Notes under the pieces: generated by a model | What the model saw: the letters and a program-made list of their open reading frames with translations, nothing else | Told to the model about the DNA's origin: nothing | Databases searched by the model: none | Source of the DNA: M50B91 sp964526665 | GTDB taxonomy: Bacteria > Patescibacteriota > Gracilibacteria > UBA4473 | Direction: 5' to 3' | NCBI GenBank assembly: GCA_964526665.1 | Contig: CAZGJL010000008.1 | Span: 1-37,289 of the forward strand | Length of the DNA: 37,289 nucleotides | Translations under genes and position numbers: made by a program | Shown: piece after piece, positions 23,493-30,820 of the stretch | Layout: every line of letters begins with the position of its first letter | Position numbering within the stretch: the first letter of the stretch is position 1

Positions 23493-24127
23493 TGAAAATC
23501 GATTTATATGACGTAACCGGAGCAAAAAAAGGAGACATCTCTTTGAATAAAGATATCTTTGAAGCAAAGATCAATCCTGATTTGATGCATCGTGCAGTAG
23601 TTATGCGGTTGGCAAACCGTCGATTAAATATCGCTCACACCCTTACTCGTGGAGAGGTTGCAGCAACAACTAAGAAGGCATTCCGACAAAAAGGAACAGG
23701 AAATGCTCGTCGTGGTGCTCTTTCAACGAATATCGTTCGAGGAGGTGGAGTAACTCATGGACCACGAAATAATAGAAACTTTACAAAGATGATGCCAAAG
23801 AAGGAGCGACGTGCAGCGTTGTTTTCATCTCTTTCGGCTCAAGCAAATGATAAAAACTTGTTGGCTCTTGAAGGGTTTGCAGAAAAAACTCCGAAAACAA
23901 AAAAGCTTTCAGAACTTCTTACAAAACTACCAGAGTCAAAGAATTACTTATTCGTATTAGCTGGACGAAATGAAGTATTTGAGAAATCAGCTGCAAATAT
24001 ACCGAACGTGAAAGTGATTTTTGCTTCATACCTTAATCCGTATGATGTGCTTCATTCTCACAAGATCTGCTTTGTTGCAGATGGTATGAAAAAATTAGAA
24101 GAAACTTTCTTGTCTGAGAAAAAATGA
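23492..24127 (+). CDS. rplD: Ribosomal protein L4 (uL4)
   Basis: 211 residues. The conserved exit-tunnel loop is visible as RGEVAATTKKAFRQKGTG, NARRGAL and RGGGVTHGPRNNRNF. The C-terminal part (NYLFVLAGRNEVF, DVLHSHKICF) is the globular Rossmann-like domain. TAATG overlap with rplC; ATGA overlap with rplW. In E. coli L4 represses its own operon; the short leader here gives no sign of that. Confidence 0.97.
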   Translation: MKIDLYDVTGAKKGDISLNKDIFEAKINPDLMHRAVVMRLANRRLNIAHTLTRGEVAATTKKAFRQKGTGNARRGALSTNIVRGGGVTHGPRNNRNFTKMMPKKERRAALFSSLSAQANDKNLLALEGFAEKTPKTKKLSELLTKLPESKNYLFVLAGRNEVFEKSAANIPNVKVIFASYLNPYDVLHSHKICFVADGMKKLEETFLSEKK

Positions 24128-24417
24128 TTCGTATCGAGGACGTTCTCGTGAAGCCAGTACAGACTGAGAAATCAGTCGAGATGGAGACTGGAAATAAATA
24201 CACCTTCATAGTGCATACAAATGCATCAAAAGGAGATGTTACAAAAGCAGTGAAAGAATTTTATGGAGCAGAAGCAATTTCTGTGAATATCATAAAATTA
24301 CCAAAAAAAATACGTATTGTTGGACGAGGAAAAGAGATGACTCGTCGTCGTCCGACGAAAAAAGCGATTGTAACTTTGTCTGCAGGAAAGACACTGGATT
24401 TTAACGCTATTAAATAA
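24124..24417 (+). CDS. rplW: Ribosomal protein L23 (uL23)
   Basis: 97 residues: VLVKPVQTEKSVEM, NKYTFIVHTNASKGDVTKAV and GRGKEMTRRRPTKKAIVTL are typical of L23, which lies at the tunnel exit and docks trigger factor and SRP. Start ATGA overlaps the rplD stop; the stop overlaps the rplB ATG by one base (TAATG). Confidence 0.97.
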   Translation: MIRIEDVLVKPVQTEKSVEMETGNKYTFIVHTNASKGDVTKAVKEFYGAEAISVNIIKLPKKIRIVGRGKEMTRRRPTKKAIVTLSAGKTLDFNAIK

Positions 24418-25259
24418 TGGGACTTCGACACTTGAAACCGATGACAAATGGACAACGCGACATGAGTGTGTTGGACGGAGTAGAACTTACTGCTAAAAAA
24501 CCAAGTGTTAAATCTATGCTTAAGGTTGGTAAAAAAGTTACCGGACGAAGCAATGGTACAATTTCTATTCGTCACCGTGGGGGAGGAACTCGCGGACGAT
24601 ATCGACCAGTAGATTTCCGAAGAACGGATAAGCTTGGTGTTTCAGGAAAAGTATCTGCTATTGAATACGATCCAAATCGAAATGTATATATCGCATTGAT
24701 AAATTATGTTGATGGGGAAAAAAGATATGTATTGATGTGGAAAGGATGTGTAGTTGGAAATGAAGTGATTTGTGACTTGAAGGCAAAAATTCAAGATGGA
24801 AATCGAGTTCAACTTCAAACTATCCCATTAGGATTTGAGATTTATAATGTAGAAGTCCAAGAGAATGCAGGAGGGAAATTTGTTCGCTCTGCAGGACAGA
24901 GTGCGCGATTGATATCTCTTGATGAAGAAATGGCACAGGTTGAGCTGCCATCTGGAGAAATTCGTTTGATACGAAAAACATGTTTTGCAACACTAGGCGT
25001 TCTTGGAAACGAAGAACGTAGTTTAATGAGAATTGGTAAGGCTGGTCGTGTTCGAAACAGCGGACGCCGACCACAAGTTCGTGGTAAGGTTATGAACCCG
25101 TGCGATCATCCACATGGTGGAGGTGAAGCGGCTTCTCCAATCGGAATGGCTTATCCAAAAACTCCATGGGGAGCACATGCACTCGGAGTAAAAACTCGAA
25201 CCAATAAAGATACTGAGAAATATATTCTCAAATCTCGCCATCGTGCGAAAAAGAAATAA
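24417..25259 (+). CDS. rplB: Ribosomal protein L2 (uL2)
   Basis: 280 residues, full length. The peptidyl-transferase-proximal segment NPCDHPHGGGEAASPIG and the GRNNG-like RNSGRRPQVRGKVM stretch are present. The N-terminal RNA-binding domain has ITGRSNGTISIRHRGGGTRGRYR in slightly altered form. Followed by an 11-bp spacer and rpsS. Confidence 0.98.
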   Translation: MGLRHLKPMTNGQRDMSVLDGVELTAKKPSVKSMLKVGKKVTGRSNGTISIRHRGGGTRGRYRPVDFRRTDKLGVSGKVSAIEYDPNRNVYIALINYVDGEKRYVLMWKGCVVGNEVICDLKAKIQDGNRVQLQTIPLGFEIYNVEVQENAGGKFVRSAGQSARLISLDEEMAQVELPSGEIRLIRKTCFATLGVLGNEERSLMRIGKAGRVRNSGRRPQVRGKVMNPCDHPHGGGEAASPIGMAYPKTPWGAHALGVKTRTNKDTEKYILKSRHRAKKK

Positions 25260-25270
25260 TTTAATATACC

Positions 25271-25537
25271 ATGACTCGCTCAGCGAAAAAGGGACCGTAC
25301 GTTGATCCACGCCTTGTAAAAAAGCTACAAGCAATGGATGCATCTGGAAAAAAGTCTGTTATAAAGACTTGGTCACGCCCATGCGTAATTTCACCAGAAT
25401 TTGTTGGACACACATTTGGTGTGCATAACGGAAAAGAATTTATTTCAGTATTCTGTACTGAAGCTATGGTGGGACACAGACTTGGAGAGTTCTCTCCAAC
25501 TCGAAAATTCCGTGCACACGGAGGTAAAGAACGATAA
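25271..25537 (+). CDS. rpsS: Ribosomal protein S19 (uS19)
   Basis: 88 residues: MTRSAKKGPYVDPRLVKKL, IKTWSRPCVISPEFVGHTF, MVGHRLGEFSPTRKF and a HGGKER end are diagnostic. It binds the 30S head with S13. No Shine-Dalgarno sequence is visible before the ATG. Two bases separate it from the rplV leader triplets. Confidence 0.98.
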   Translation: MTRSAKKGPYVDPRLVKKLQAMDASGKKSVIKTWSRPCVISPEFVGHTFGVHNGKEFISVFCTEAMVGHRLGEFSPTRKFRAHGGKER

Positions 25538-25539
25538 AA

Positions 25540-25866
25540 ATGAAAGCACACTTGAACGGCACCAGTATCTCTCCAAAAAAAGCGAATATCATCGCGGGGC
25601 TTATCCGTGGGAAATCGGTGGATGAGGCACTTAATATTTTGAAATTTACGCCGAAAAAATCGGCAAAAGTGTTCTTTAAAGTTGTGACATCTGCTGCTGC
25701 AAATGCAGTTCATAATGATGGAAAAAAACAAGAAGAATTACGTATTGAGCAAATAATCGTAAATAGAGGATCTTTTAATAAAAGATTTCTTCCTTCAACA
25801 CGAGGACGAGCGCTGCCTATTCACAAACCAACGGCACATATTACCGTTGAACTTACTGATAAATAA
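25540..25866 (+). CDS. rplV: Ribosomal protein L22 (uL22)
   Basis: 108 residues: ISPKKANIIAGLIRGKSVDEAL, KVVTSAAANAVHN, and the beta-hairpin tip region NRGSFNKRFLPSTRGRA with PIHKPTAHITVEL. It lines the exit tunnel and is the site of macrolide resistance changes in other bacteria. The hairpin looks complete. Confidence 0.97.
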   Translation: MKAHLNGTSISPKKANIIAGLIRGKSVDEALNILKFTPKKSAKVFFKVVTSAAANAVHNDGKKQEELRIEQIIVNRGSFNKRFLPSTRGRALPIHKPTAHITVELTDK

Positions 25867-25872
25867 TTTTCT

Positions 25873-26520
25873 ATGGGAAAAAAAGTTTCACCGCATTCAA
25901 TTCGTATCGGAATCACACGTAAATGGGATTCTACCTGGTTTGCAACTGGTATGGATTTCAAAAACAAGTTGATGCAAGACGTGAAGATTCGTAAATATCT
26001 TACGAAAAAACTTGTTACAGCTTCTCTTGCGAAAGTAGAAATTAAACGCGGAGGAGGGAAAACATCAGTAATTCTTCACTCAGGAAAGCCAGGAGTGATT
26101 ATTGGTCGTAGTGGAGAGAATATTGAAAATCTTTCAAAAGAACTTCGTCTTAAATTTGGAGATAATACAATTGCAGTGCAAGTTCAGGAAGTTAGAAAAC
26201 CTGATGCGAATGCACAGTTAATTGCAGATAATATTGCAGAACAAGTGGGACGTCGTTTTCCATATCGTAGAGTTTGCAAAATGGCTCTTGAGCGTGCTCA
26301 GGAAGCAGGAGTAAAAGGAATTAAAATTAAAGTAGGAGGACGTTTGAATGGAGTAGATATCGCTCGAAGCGAAATGTATACATTTGGAACAGTCCCATTG
26401 CATACACTTCGTGCAAACATTGATTATGCTACATCAACAGCACGTACGGTGTACGGAGCTATTGGAATTAAAGTATGGGTATACCATGGATTAGTTTTCA
26501 AAAATCAAGAGTTGAACTAA
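25873..26520 (+). CDS. rpsC: Ribosomal protein S3 (uS3)
   Basis: 215 residues: GKKVSPHSIRIGITRKWDSTWFA start, a KH domain with GVIIGRSGENIENL, RRFPYRRVCKMALERA in the second domain and a GAIGIKVWVYHG end. It forms the mRNA entry channel with helicase activity. It is the last gene before an intrinsic terminator, which splits the usual rpsC-rplP linkage. Confidence 0.98.
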   Translation: MGKKVSPHSIRIGITRKWDSTWFATGMDFKNKLMQDVKIRKYLTKKLVTASLAKVEIKRGGGKTSVILHSGKPGVIIGRSGENIENLSKELRLKFGDNTIAVQVQEVRKPDANAQLIADNIAEQVGRRFPYRRVCKMALERAQEAGVKGIKIKVGGRLNGVDIARSEMYTFGTVPLHTLRANIDYATSTARTVYGAIGIKVWVYHGLVFKNQELN

Positions 26521-26546
26521 GTATTTGTTTTATTATAAAAATTTAA

Positions 26547-26572
26547 AGCTCCGCAATGCGGAGTTTTTTTTT
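26547..26572 (+). terminator. Terminator after rpsC
   Basis: CTCCGC-AAT-GCGGAG (26549-26563) with A-T extensions at the base and a run of nine T. It separates rpsC from rplP. Confidence 0.9.
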
Positions 26573-26698
26573 ATTTAAAATACTTCTTTCAAAAGGGAAA
26601 AAGATGAAATTTTATAAAAAACATGAGAAATAAATATCTTTTTACAAAGACTTGGCATGGGGACTGCCTTTGAGGACAAAATTTCTCTCTGAAAAAAC

Positions 26699-26726
26699 TT
26701 GACACGGGGTTGGTAATGCCTAGAAT
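26699..26726 (+). promoter_or_regulatory. Promoter of rplP operon
   Basis: TTGACA (26699-26704), a 16-bp spacer, TAGAAT (26721-26726) and then a CCGACAGC discriminator. The leader is about 20 nt. The 26573-26698 spacer otherwise holds only a small GGCA/TGCC hairpin at 26654-26668. Confidence 0.85.
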
Positions 26727-26751
26727 CCGACAGCTTTTTGCGTACTAGAAA

Positions 26752-27168
26752 ATGTTACAACCAAAACGAGTAAAACATCGAAAACAGCACCGTCTCCGCT
26801 CTCAGAGCAAGGGGATTTCTACACGAGGTGCAGCAGTATCATTCGGAGATATTGGAATCAAGACTGTTGAGGCAGGAGAAGTTTCTGCACGACAGATTGA
26901 GGCCGCACGTCGAACGATTACACGCGCTGTAAAACGAGGAGGAAAGGTGTGGATTCGCGTATTTCCAGACAAGGTACTTACTGCAAAAGGAGCAGAGGTT
27001 CCAATGGGATCGGGAAAAGGATCACCTGATAAATGGGTGTGCCAAGTGAAACCAGGAAGAGTTTTATTTGAAATGGCTGGAGCAGATATTGAACTCATGC
27101 GAGAGGCGCTCAAATTGGCAATATACAAGCTGCCATTGAAATGCAAAATTGTTACCCCTGAAATCTGA
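26752..27168 (+). CDS. rplP: Ribosomal protein L16 (uL16)
   Basis: 138 residues: MLQPKRVKHRKQHR, GDIGIKTVEAGEVSARQIEAARR, KRGGKVWIRVFPDK and GSGKGSPDKWVCQVKPGRVLFEM are classic. It organises the A-site tRNA elbow. First gene after the internal promoter; its TGA overlaps the rpmC ATG by one base. Confidence 0.98.
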   Translation: MLQPKRVKHRKQHRLRSQSKGISTRGAAVSFGDIGIKTVEAGEVSARQIEAARRTITRAVKRGGKVWIRVFPDKVLTAKGAEVPMGSGKGSPDKWVCQVKPGRVLFEMAGADIELMREALKLAIYKLPLKCKIVTPEI

Positions 27169-27374
27169 TGAAAATCCAGGAATTACGTCAAATGACAACA
27201 GCAAAGCTTCTTGTGTTATTAAAGAGCACAAGACGTGAAGCTGCTGCAGCACGTTTCCGTCTTAATACGGGACAAAATCAGAATTCTGCTGCGCTTAAAA
27301 AAATGAGAACAATGATTGCTCAAATCAACACATTGATCCATGAGCAAAAATTAGCTGATATTGCAAAAAAATGA
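27168..27374 (+). CDS. rpmC: Ribosomal protein L29 (uL29)
   Basis: 68 residues forming two helices: IQELRQMTTAKLLVLLKSTRREAAAARF in altered family spacing, and MRTMIAQINTLIHEQ. It is at the tunnel exit next to L23. TGATG coupling to rplP and ATGA overlap with rpsQ fix the boundaries. Confidence 0.92.
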   Translation: MKIQELRQMTTAKLLVLLKSTRREAAAARFRLNTGQNQNSAALKKMRTMIAQINTLIHEQKLADIAKK

Positions 27375-27601
27375 TCACTAAAAAAGGTACGGTTACAAAA
27401 TTGTCTAGTACTCAGACTATCCGAGTAGAGGTAGTAGAGCGTCGACAGCACTCGAAGTACAAGAAAATGTACCGAATTACAAAAAACTTCCTTGTTCATG
27501 ATGAAAAAAATCAAGCAAAGGAAGGGGACTTGGTATTGATCCAGCAATGCCGACCAGTTTCAAAACGAAAACACTGGGAACTTCAATCAATAGTTAAATG
27601 A
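27371..27601 (+). CDS. rpsQ: Ribosomal protein S17 (uS17)
   Basis: 76 residues: KKGTVTKLSSTQTIRVEVVERRQHSKYKK, FLVHDEKNQAKEGDLVLIQQCRPVSKRKHW match S17, a primary 16S rRNA binder (OB fold). ATGA overlaps on both sides. Confidence 0.96.
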   Translation: MITKKGTVTKLSSTQTIRVEVVERRQHSKYKKMYRITKNFLVHDEKNQAKEGDLVLIQQCRPVSKRKHWELQSIVK

Positions 27602-27966
27602 TTCAGCATATGAGTTGGCTTCGTGTTGCAGATAACACTGGTGCAAAACAGGTATGTTGCATTAAGGTGCTCGGTGGTTCAAAACGCCGATATGCACGAG
27701 TAGGAGACGTTGTTGTTGTATCCGTAAAAGAAGCTGCACCACGTGGCGTAGTTAAGAAAAAATCTATTCAGCGCGCAGTGGTGGTAAGACAAAAATCACC
27801 AATAAAACGACCAGATGGTTCTGCACTTCGTTTTGATGAGAACGCAGTAGTTCTTATTAATCCAGAAGGACAACCCAAAGGAACGCGTGTATTTGGTCCA
27901 ATTGCTCGTGAATTACGTGCAGCTGGGTATCAAAAAATTATCTCTCTAGCTCCTGAAGTATTGTAG
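27598..27966 (+). CDS. rplN: Ribosomal protein L14 (uL14)
   Basis: 122 residues, exact usual length: MIQHMSWLRVADNTGAKQV, KVLGGSKRRYARVGDVVVVSV, ENAVVLINPEGQPKGTRVFGP, AREL and ISLAPEVL end. It lies at the subunit interface and is the RsfS target in other bacteria. Confidence 0.98.
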   Translation: MIQHMSWLRVADNTGAKQVCCIKVLGGSKRRYARVGDVVVVSVKEAAPRGVVKKKSIQRAVVVRQKSPIKRPDGSALRFDENAVVLINPEGQPKGTRVFGPIARELRAAGYQKIISLAPEVL

Positions 27967-27967
27967 A

Positions 27968-28333
27968 ATGAAATTTCGAATTAATGATTCCGTGATTGTT
28001 ATCTCAGGTGCAGACCGAGGGAAAACTGGTACAGTAACAAAAATTATTGCTTCTGATAACCGAGTGGTTGTTGAAGGGGTTAATAAACATATTAAACACG
28101 TGAAAGGACGTGAAGGACAAGCGGGAGAGCGTGTTGAGTTTTTTGCTCCAATTCATGCTTCAAATGTTGCAATTGCTGATCCCAAAACAGGAAAAGCAAC
28201 TCGCGTAGGATATAAAATTGAAGGAAAAACGAAAACTCGTGTTGCAAAGACATCAGGAGAAGTGATTATTGGTGTTGCAAAAACGAAAAAAACGAAGGCC
28301 AAAAAGGCCGTTTCTGAAAAATCTGCGAAATGA
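27968..28333 (+). CDS. rplX: Ribosomal protein L24 (uL24) with Lys-rich tail
   Basis: 121 residues; the KOW motif is in DSVIVISGADRGKTGTVTKI, then NKHIKHVKGREGQAG. The last 25 residues (AKTKKTKAKKAVSEKSAK) are a basic extension beyond the usual 103 or so. ATGA overlap with rplE. Confidence 0.96.
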   Translation: MKFRINDSVIVISGADRGKTGTVTKIIASDNRVVVEGVNKHIKHVKGREGQAGERVEFFAPIHASNVAIADPKTGKATRVGYKIEGKTKTRVAKTSGEVIIGVAKTKKTKAKKAVSEKSAK

Positions 28334-28899
28334 AATCACCACTTTTAGAACAATATCAGAATAAGGTGCGAGCAAAACTCCAAAAAGAGTTTAGCATCAA
28401 GAATCCAATGCAGGTTCCTGCTATCGAGAAGATTTGTATCAATGTTGGGATGGGATCATACCTACAACGACTTGGATCAAAAGACTTTTCTTTTGTTGAA
28501 GATAACTTCACTCGTTTAACAGGACAAAAACCAGTTATTCGAAAATCAAAAGTTGCAGTTTCGAACTTCAAACTTCGTGAAGGAATGCCTATTGGAATGT
28601 CTGTTACATTACGTAACGATGGTGCATACAACTTTTTATACAAACTTATTCATGTTGTATATCCACGAGTACGAGATTTCCGTGGAGTAGAAAAAAATTG
28701 TTTTGATAAAGACGGAAACTGTTCTTTTGGATTTAACGATCACACAGTATTCCCAGAATCACTCCGAACAGAGGACTCTCGAAAGATTTTTGGATTACAG
28801 GTAACTGTGGTATTCAGTACATCAAACGTTGAGCAAAATCGACGTGTTCTTGAGGAATTTGGTTTCCCATTTAAAAAGATAGCTAAAAAAACTGACTAA
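28330..28899 (+). CDS. rplE: Ribosomal protein L5 (uL5)
   Basis: 189 residues: NPMQVPAIEKICINVGMG, TGQKPVIRKSKVAVSNFKLREGMPIG, VTLR, YPRVRDFRGV and FGFNDHTVFPE. It binds 5S rRNA in the central protuberance. TAATG overlap with rpsN. Confidence 0.98.
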   Translation: MKSPLLEQYQNKVRAKLQKEFSIKNPMQVPAIEKICINVGMGSYLQRLGSKDFSFVEDNFTRLTGQKPVIRKSKVAVSNFKLREGMPIGMSVTLRNDGAYNFLYKLIHVVYPRVRDFRGVEKNCFDKDGNCSFGFNDHTVFPESLRTEDSRKIFGLQVTVVFSTSNVEQNRRVLEEFGFPFKKIAKKTD

Positions 28900-29123
28900 T
28901 GGCACGAAAAGCAATCGTTCACAAATCACGAAAATTCATGGAGCGTTATCTTCTTGCAAAGAAAGAAGGTCGAAAAATCGCCATGAGTACACGTGCATAC
29001 AACCGTTGTGAAAAATGCGGTCGTCCTCATGGATATATGAGAGACTTCGGTATTTGCCGATGTTGTTTCCGTGAATTAGCAGAAAAAGCCCAAATTCCGG
29101 GTGTTCGTAAATCTTCTTGGTAA
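28899..29123 (+). CDS. rpsN: Ribosomal protein S14 (uS14), zinc-ribbon type
   Basis: 74 residues with four Cys in CEKCGRPHGYMRDFGICRCC, the Zn-binding form, ending IPGVRKSSW. The N-terminus is a few residues longer than the common 61-residue zinc form. Retaining this form implies a normal zinc supply, or no zinc-free paralogue in this operon. Confidence 0.96.
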   Translation: MARKAIVHKSRKFMERYLLAKKEGRKIAMSTRAYNRCEKCGRPHGYMRDFGICRCCFRELAEKAQIPGVRKSSW

Positions 29124-29137
29124 AATCTTACAAAAAC

Positions 29138-29515
29138 ATGGTAGTTGACCCAATCGCCGATTTCTTGACTCGAATGCGTAACGCCCAGATGGCGCGTCTT
29201 ACACAGATCGAGCTTCCGTACTCTCGAGTAAAACACGAGATTGCAAATGTAATGTTGAAAAACAAATTTCTCACAGAGGTGAAGAAAGACGAAAGCGGAA
29301 AATTTCCTGCTTTGGTTGTTACATTGCCAGAGAAGAAACTTGAACTCAAGCGTGTATCTAAATGCGGACAGCGTATCTACACTACTGCAGATTCTATCTG
29401 GAAAGTGAAAAACGGATTTGGTATTTCAATCATTTCTACTTCACAGGGATTGATGACAGGATACGAAGCTCACGCCAAAAAAATTGGTGGAGAGGTTATG
29501 TGTGAGGTTTCATAG
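29138..29515 (+). CDS. rpsH: Ribosomal protein S8 (uS8)
   Basis: 125 residues from ATG 29138 (MVVDPIADFLTRMRNAQ); a start at 29117 would overlap rpsN and add seven atypical residues. ELPYSRVKHEIANVMLKNKFL and the C-terminal GISIISTSQGLMTGYEAHAKKIGGEVMCEV are typical. In E. coli S8 represses the spc operon. Here the operon ends after it; rplF, rplR, rpsE, rplO and secY do not follow. Confidence 0.97.
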   Translation: MVVDPIADFLTRMRNAQMARLTQIELPYSRVKHEIANVMLKNKFLTEVKKDESGKFPALVVTLPEKKLELKRVSKCGQRIYTTADSIWKVKNGFGISIISTSQGLMTGYEAHAKKIGGEVMCEVS

Positions 29516-29519
29516 CTAA

Positions 29520-29551
29520 AACTTCAATCTTCAAATTTCAAACTACAAATT
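29520..29551. repeat. Heptamer-repeat locus D
   Basis: Units ACTTCAA, TCTTCAA, ATTTCAA and ACTACAA plus ATT, exactly 7 bp apart, directly after the rpsH stop and before its terminator. Confidence 0.75.
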
Positions 29552-29555
29552 AGAG

Positions 29556-29578
29556 AACTCGCGTTGGCGGGTTTTTTT
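29556..29578 (+). terminator. Terminator after rpsH
   Basis: AACTCGC-GTTG-GCGGGTT (one T-G pair) followed by a T-run up to 29578. It ends the ribosomal operon. Confidence 0.85.
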
Positions 29579-29580
29579 AG

Positions 29581-30798
29581 TTACACCAACAAAAATAAAA
29601 CACTTCCTGCCGCAAGAGGAACAATGATATTATCGTCGATAAAAATTTTTCCGAGACGCCATGGATAGGACTCTAATCCGATTGCCACACAGGAGGCCAG
29701 AAATGCTGCCCAGAGGGGCACAAAGAACTGAGCGGCGAATGTACCCGCAATAACTCCAATAATCACTCCTATGACGCTTTTTCGTCGATTCCAGGGGAGA
29801 TTGATACGTCTGGGGAGTCGTTCTGCAAATAAATGATTAAAAGAATCGCCCACAGCAAGAATGAGAATTGCGGCATAGGCAATCTTTACGGGGAAAAAGA
29901 GAAACACCAGTCCTGTACCCAAAAGGAAGTAAAAAGGTCCACTTCCTGGGAAATCGTAAGCACGAGGACGATCAAACTGTCGTATTATATTGGCAAGCCA
30001 AGGAAGATTTCCACGGGCAGTGAGCCAACAAGATATTAGTCCGAGAAGAAGTAATATAGCTATTTCTCGAAGACGAAGAACGCCAATCCAGTGTGCAAAT
30101 ACCGCAAGAAACCCAGAGAAGAAGTGAAGTGATTGACGACGGAATTCTAATTTATTCCAAGCAATTTTAAGAGCGAGATCCGTTTCTCTCTTACTAATGA
30201 TAGAGCCGATTATTCCCCCGAGAAACAATCCCCCAACAATGTCAGATGGCCAGTGAACATTTTCATATATACGACTAAATCCAATTAATATCGCAAAAAA
30301 GGCCCATCCAATTCCAAGGGATTTATTTATTCTCCAAAGCGGAACGAGAGCAGCAAAAGCCACAGCAGTATGAAGAGAGGGAAGACCAGAGGAATTAAAT
30401 ATTCGTTGCTCGACCAACGGAGTCAGACCTAGCTCAATAAATGGTCGAGGAACATCGAACCAGCTTTTTAGTACGGCAGCAATAATAGCAGCAATAACAA
30501 TCGCAAAACAAGCAGGAAGAAGTCGTGAACGATGATCTTCACTTTTCCAAGTGCGCCATATAGTGATGAGACCAAAAATCGCCAAAATCACCCATATGGC
30601 TTTTTCCGTTAAAAAAACAATCCATTGATCCAAAAAGGAACAGCGGAAATGGTCATTTATCCAAGCAAAAGCATGAGTGTCCCAGTATTTTGCCAGGAAA
30701 AATAAAAACACTCCTGAGATAATCCATATAAAAAGTTCGAGTTTGAGAGCTCGAAAGTTGATTTCTTTGAGATTTTTTGGCACAATTTTCACACACAT
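29581..30798 (-). CDS. PAP2 lipid phosphatase fused to a dolichol/phytol-kinase-like domain
   Basis: 405 residues from ATG 30798; a reading from 30849 would overlap the divergent tyrS start. It is strongly hydrophobic with many membrane segments. Residues 55-210 are a PAP2 phosphatase with all three signature motifs: K111...R118-P, PSLHT (140-144, His143), and SR(175-176)...H182...D186. Residues about 215-405 start with FRRQSLHFFSG, contain LAVGDSFNHLFAERLP and end in hydrophobic helices, resembling CTP-dependent polyprenol (SEC59/COG0170-type) kinases. One chain therefore may both remove and add phosphate on polyprenyl lipids, such as undecaprenol carriers (inference). No terminator of its own is seen. 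Confidence 0.85.
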   Translation of the reverse strand: MCVKIVPKNLKEINFRALKLELFIWIISGVFLFFLAKYWDTHAFAWINDHFRCSFLDQWIVFLTEKAIWVILAIFGLITIWRTWKSEDHRSRLLPACFAIVIAAIIAAVLKSWFDVPRPFIELGLTPLVEQRIFNSSGLPSLHTAVAFAALVPLWRINKSLGIGWAFFAILIGFSRIYENVHWPSDIVGGLFLGGIIGSIISKRETDLALKIAWNKLEFRRQSLHFFSGFLAVFAHWIGVLRLREIAILLLLGLISCWLTARGNLPWLANIIRQFDRPRAYDFPGSGPFYFLLGTGLVFLFFPVKIAYAAILILAVGDSFNHLFAERLPRRINLPWNRRKSVIGVIIGVIAGTFAAQFFVPLWAAFLASCVAIGLESYPWRLGKIFIDDNIIVPLAAGSVLFLLV

Positions 30799-30820
30799 AA
30801 TACTACAAAATATTTTAAAA

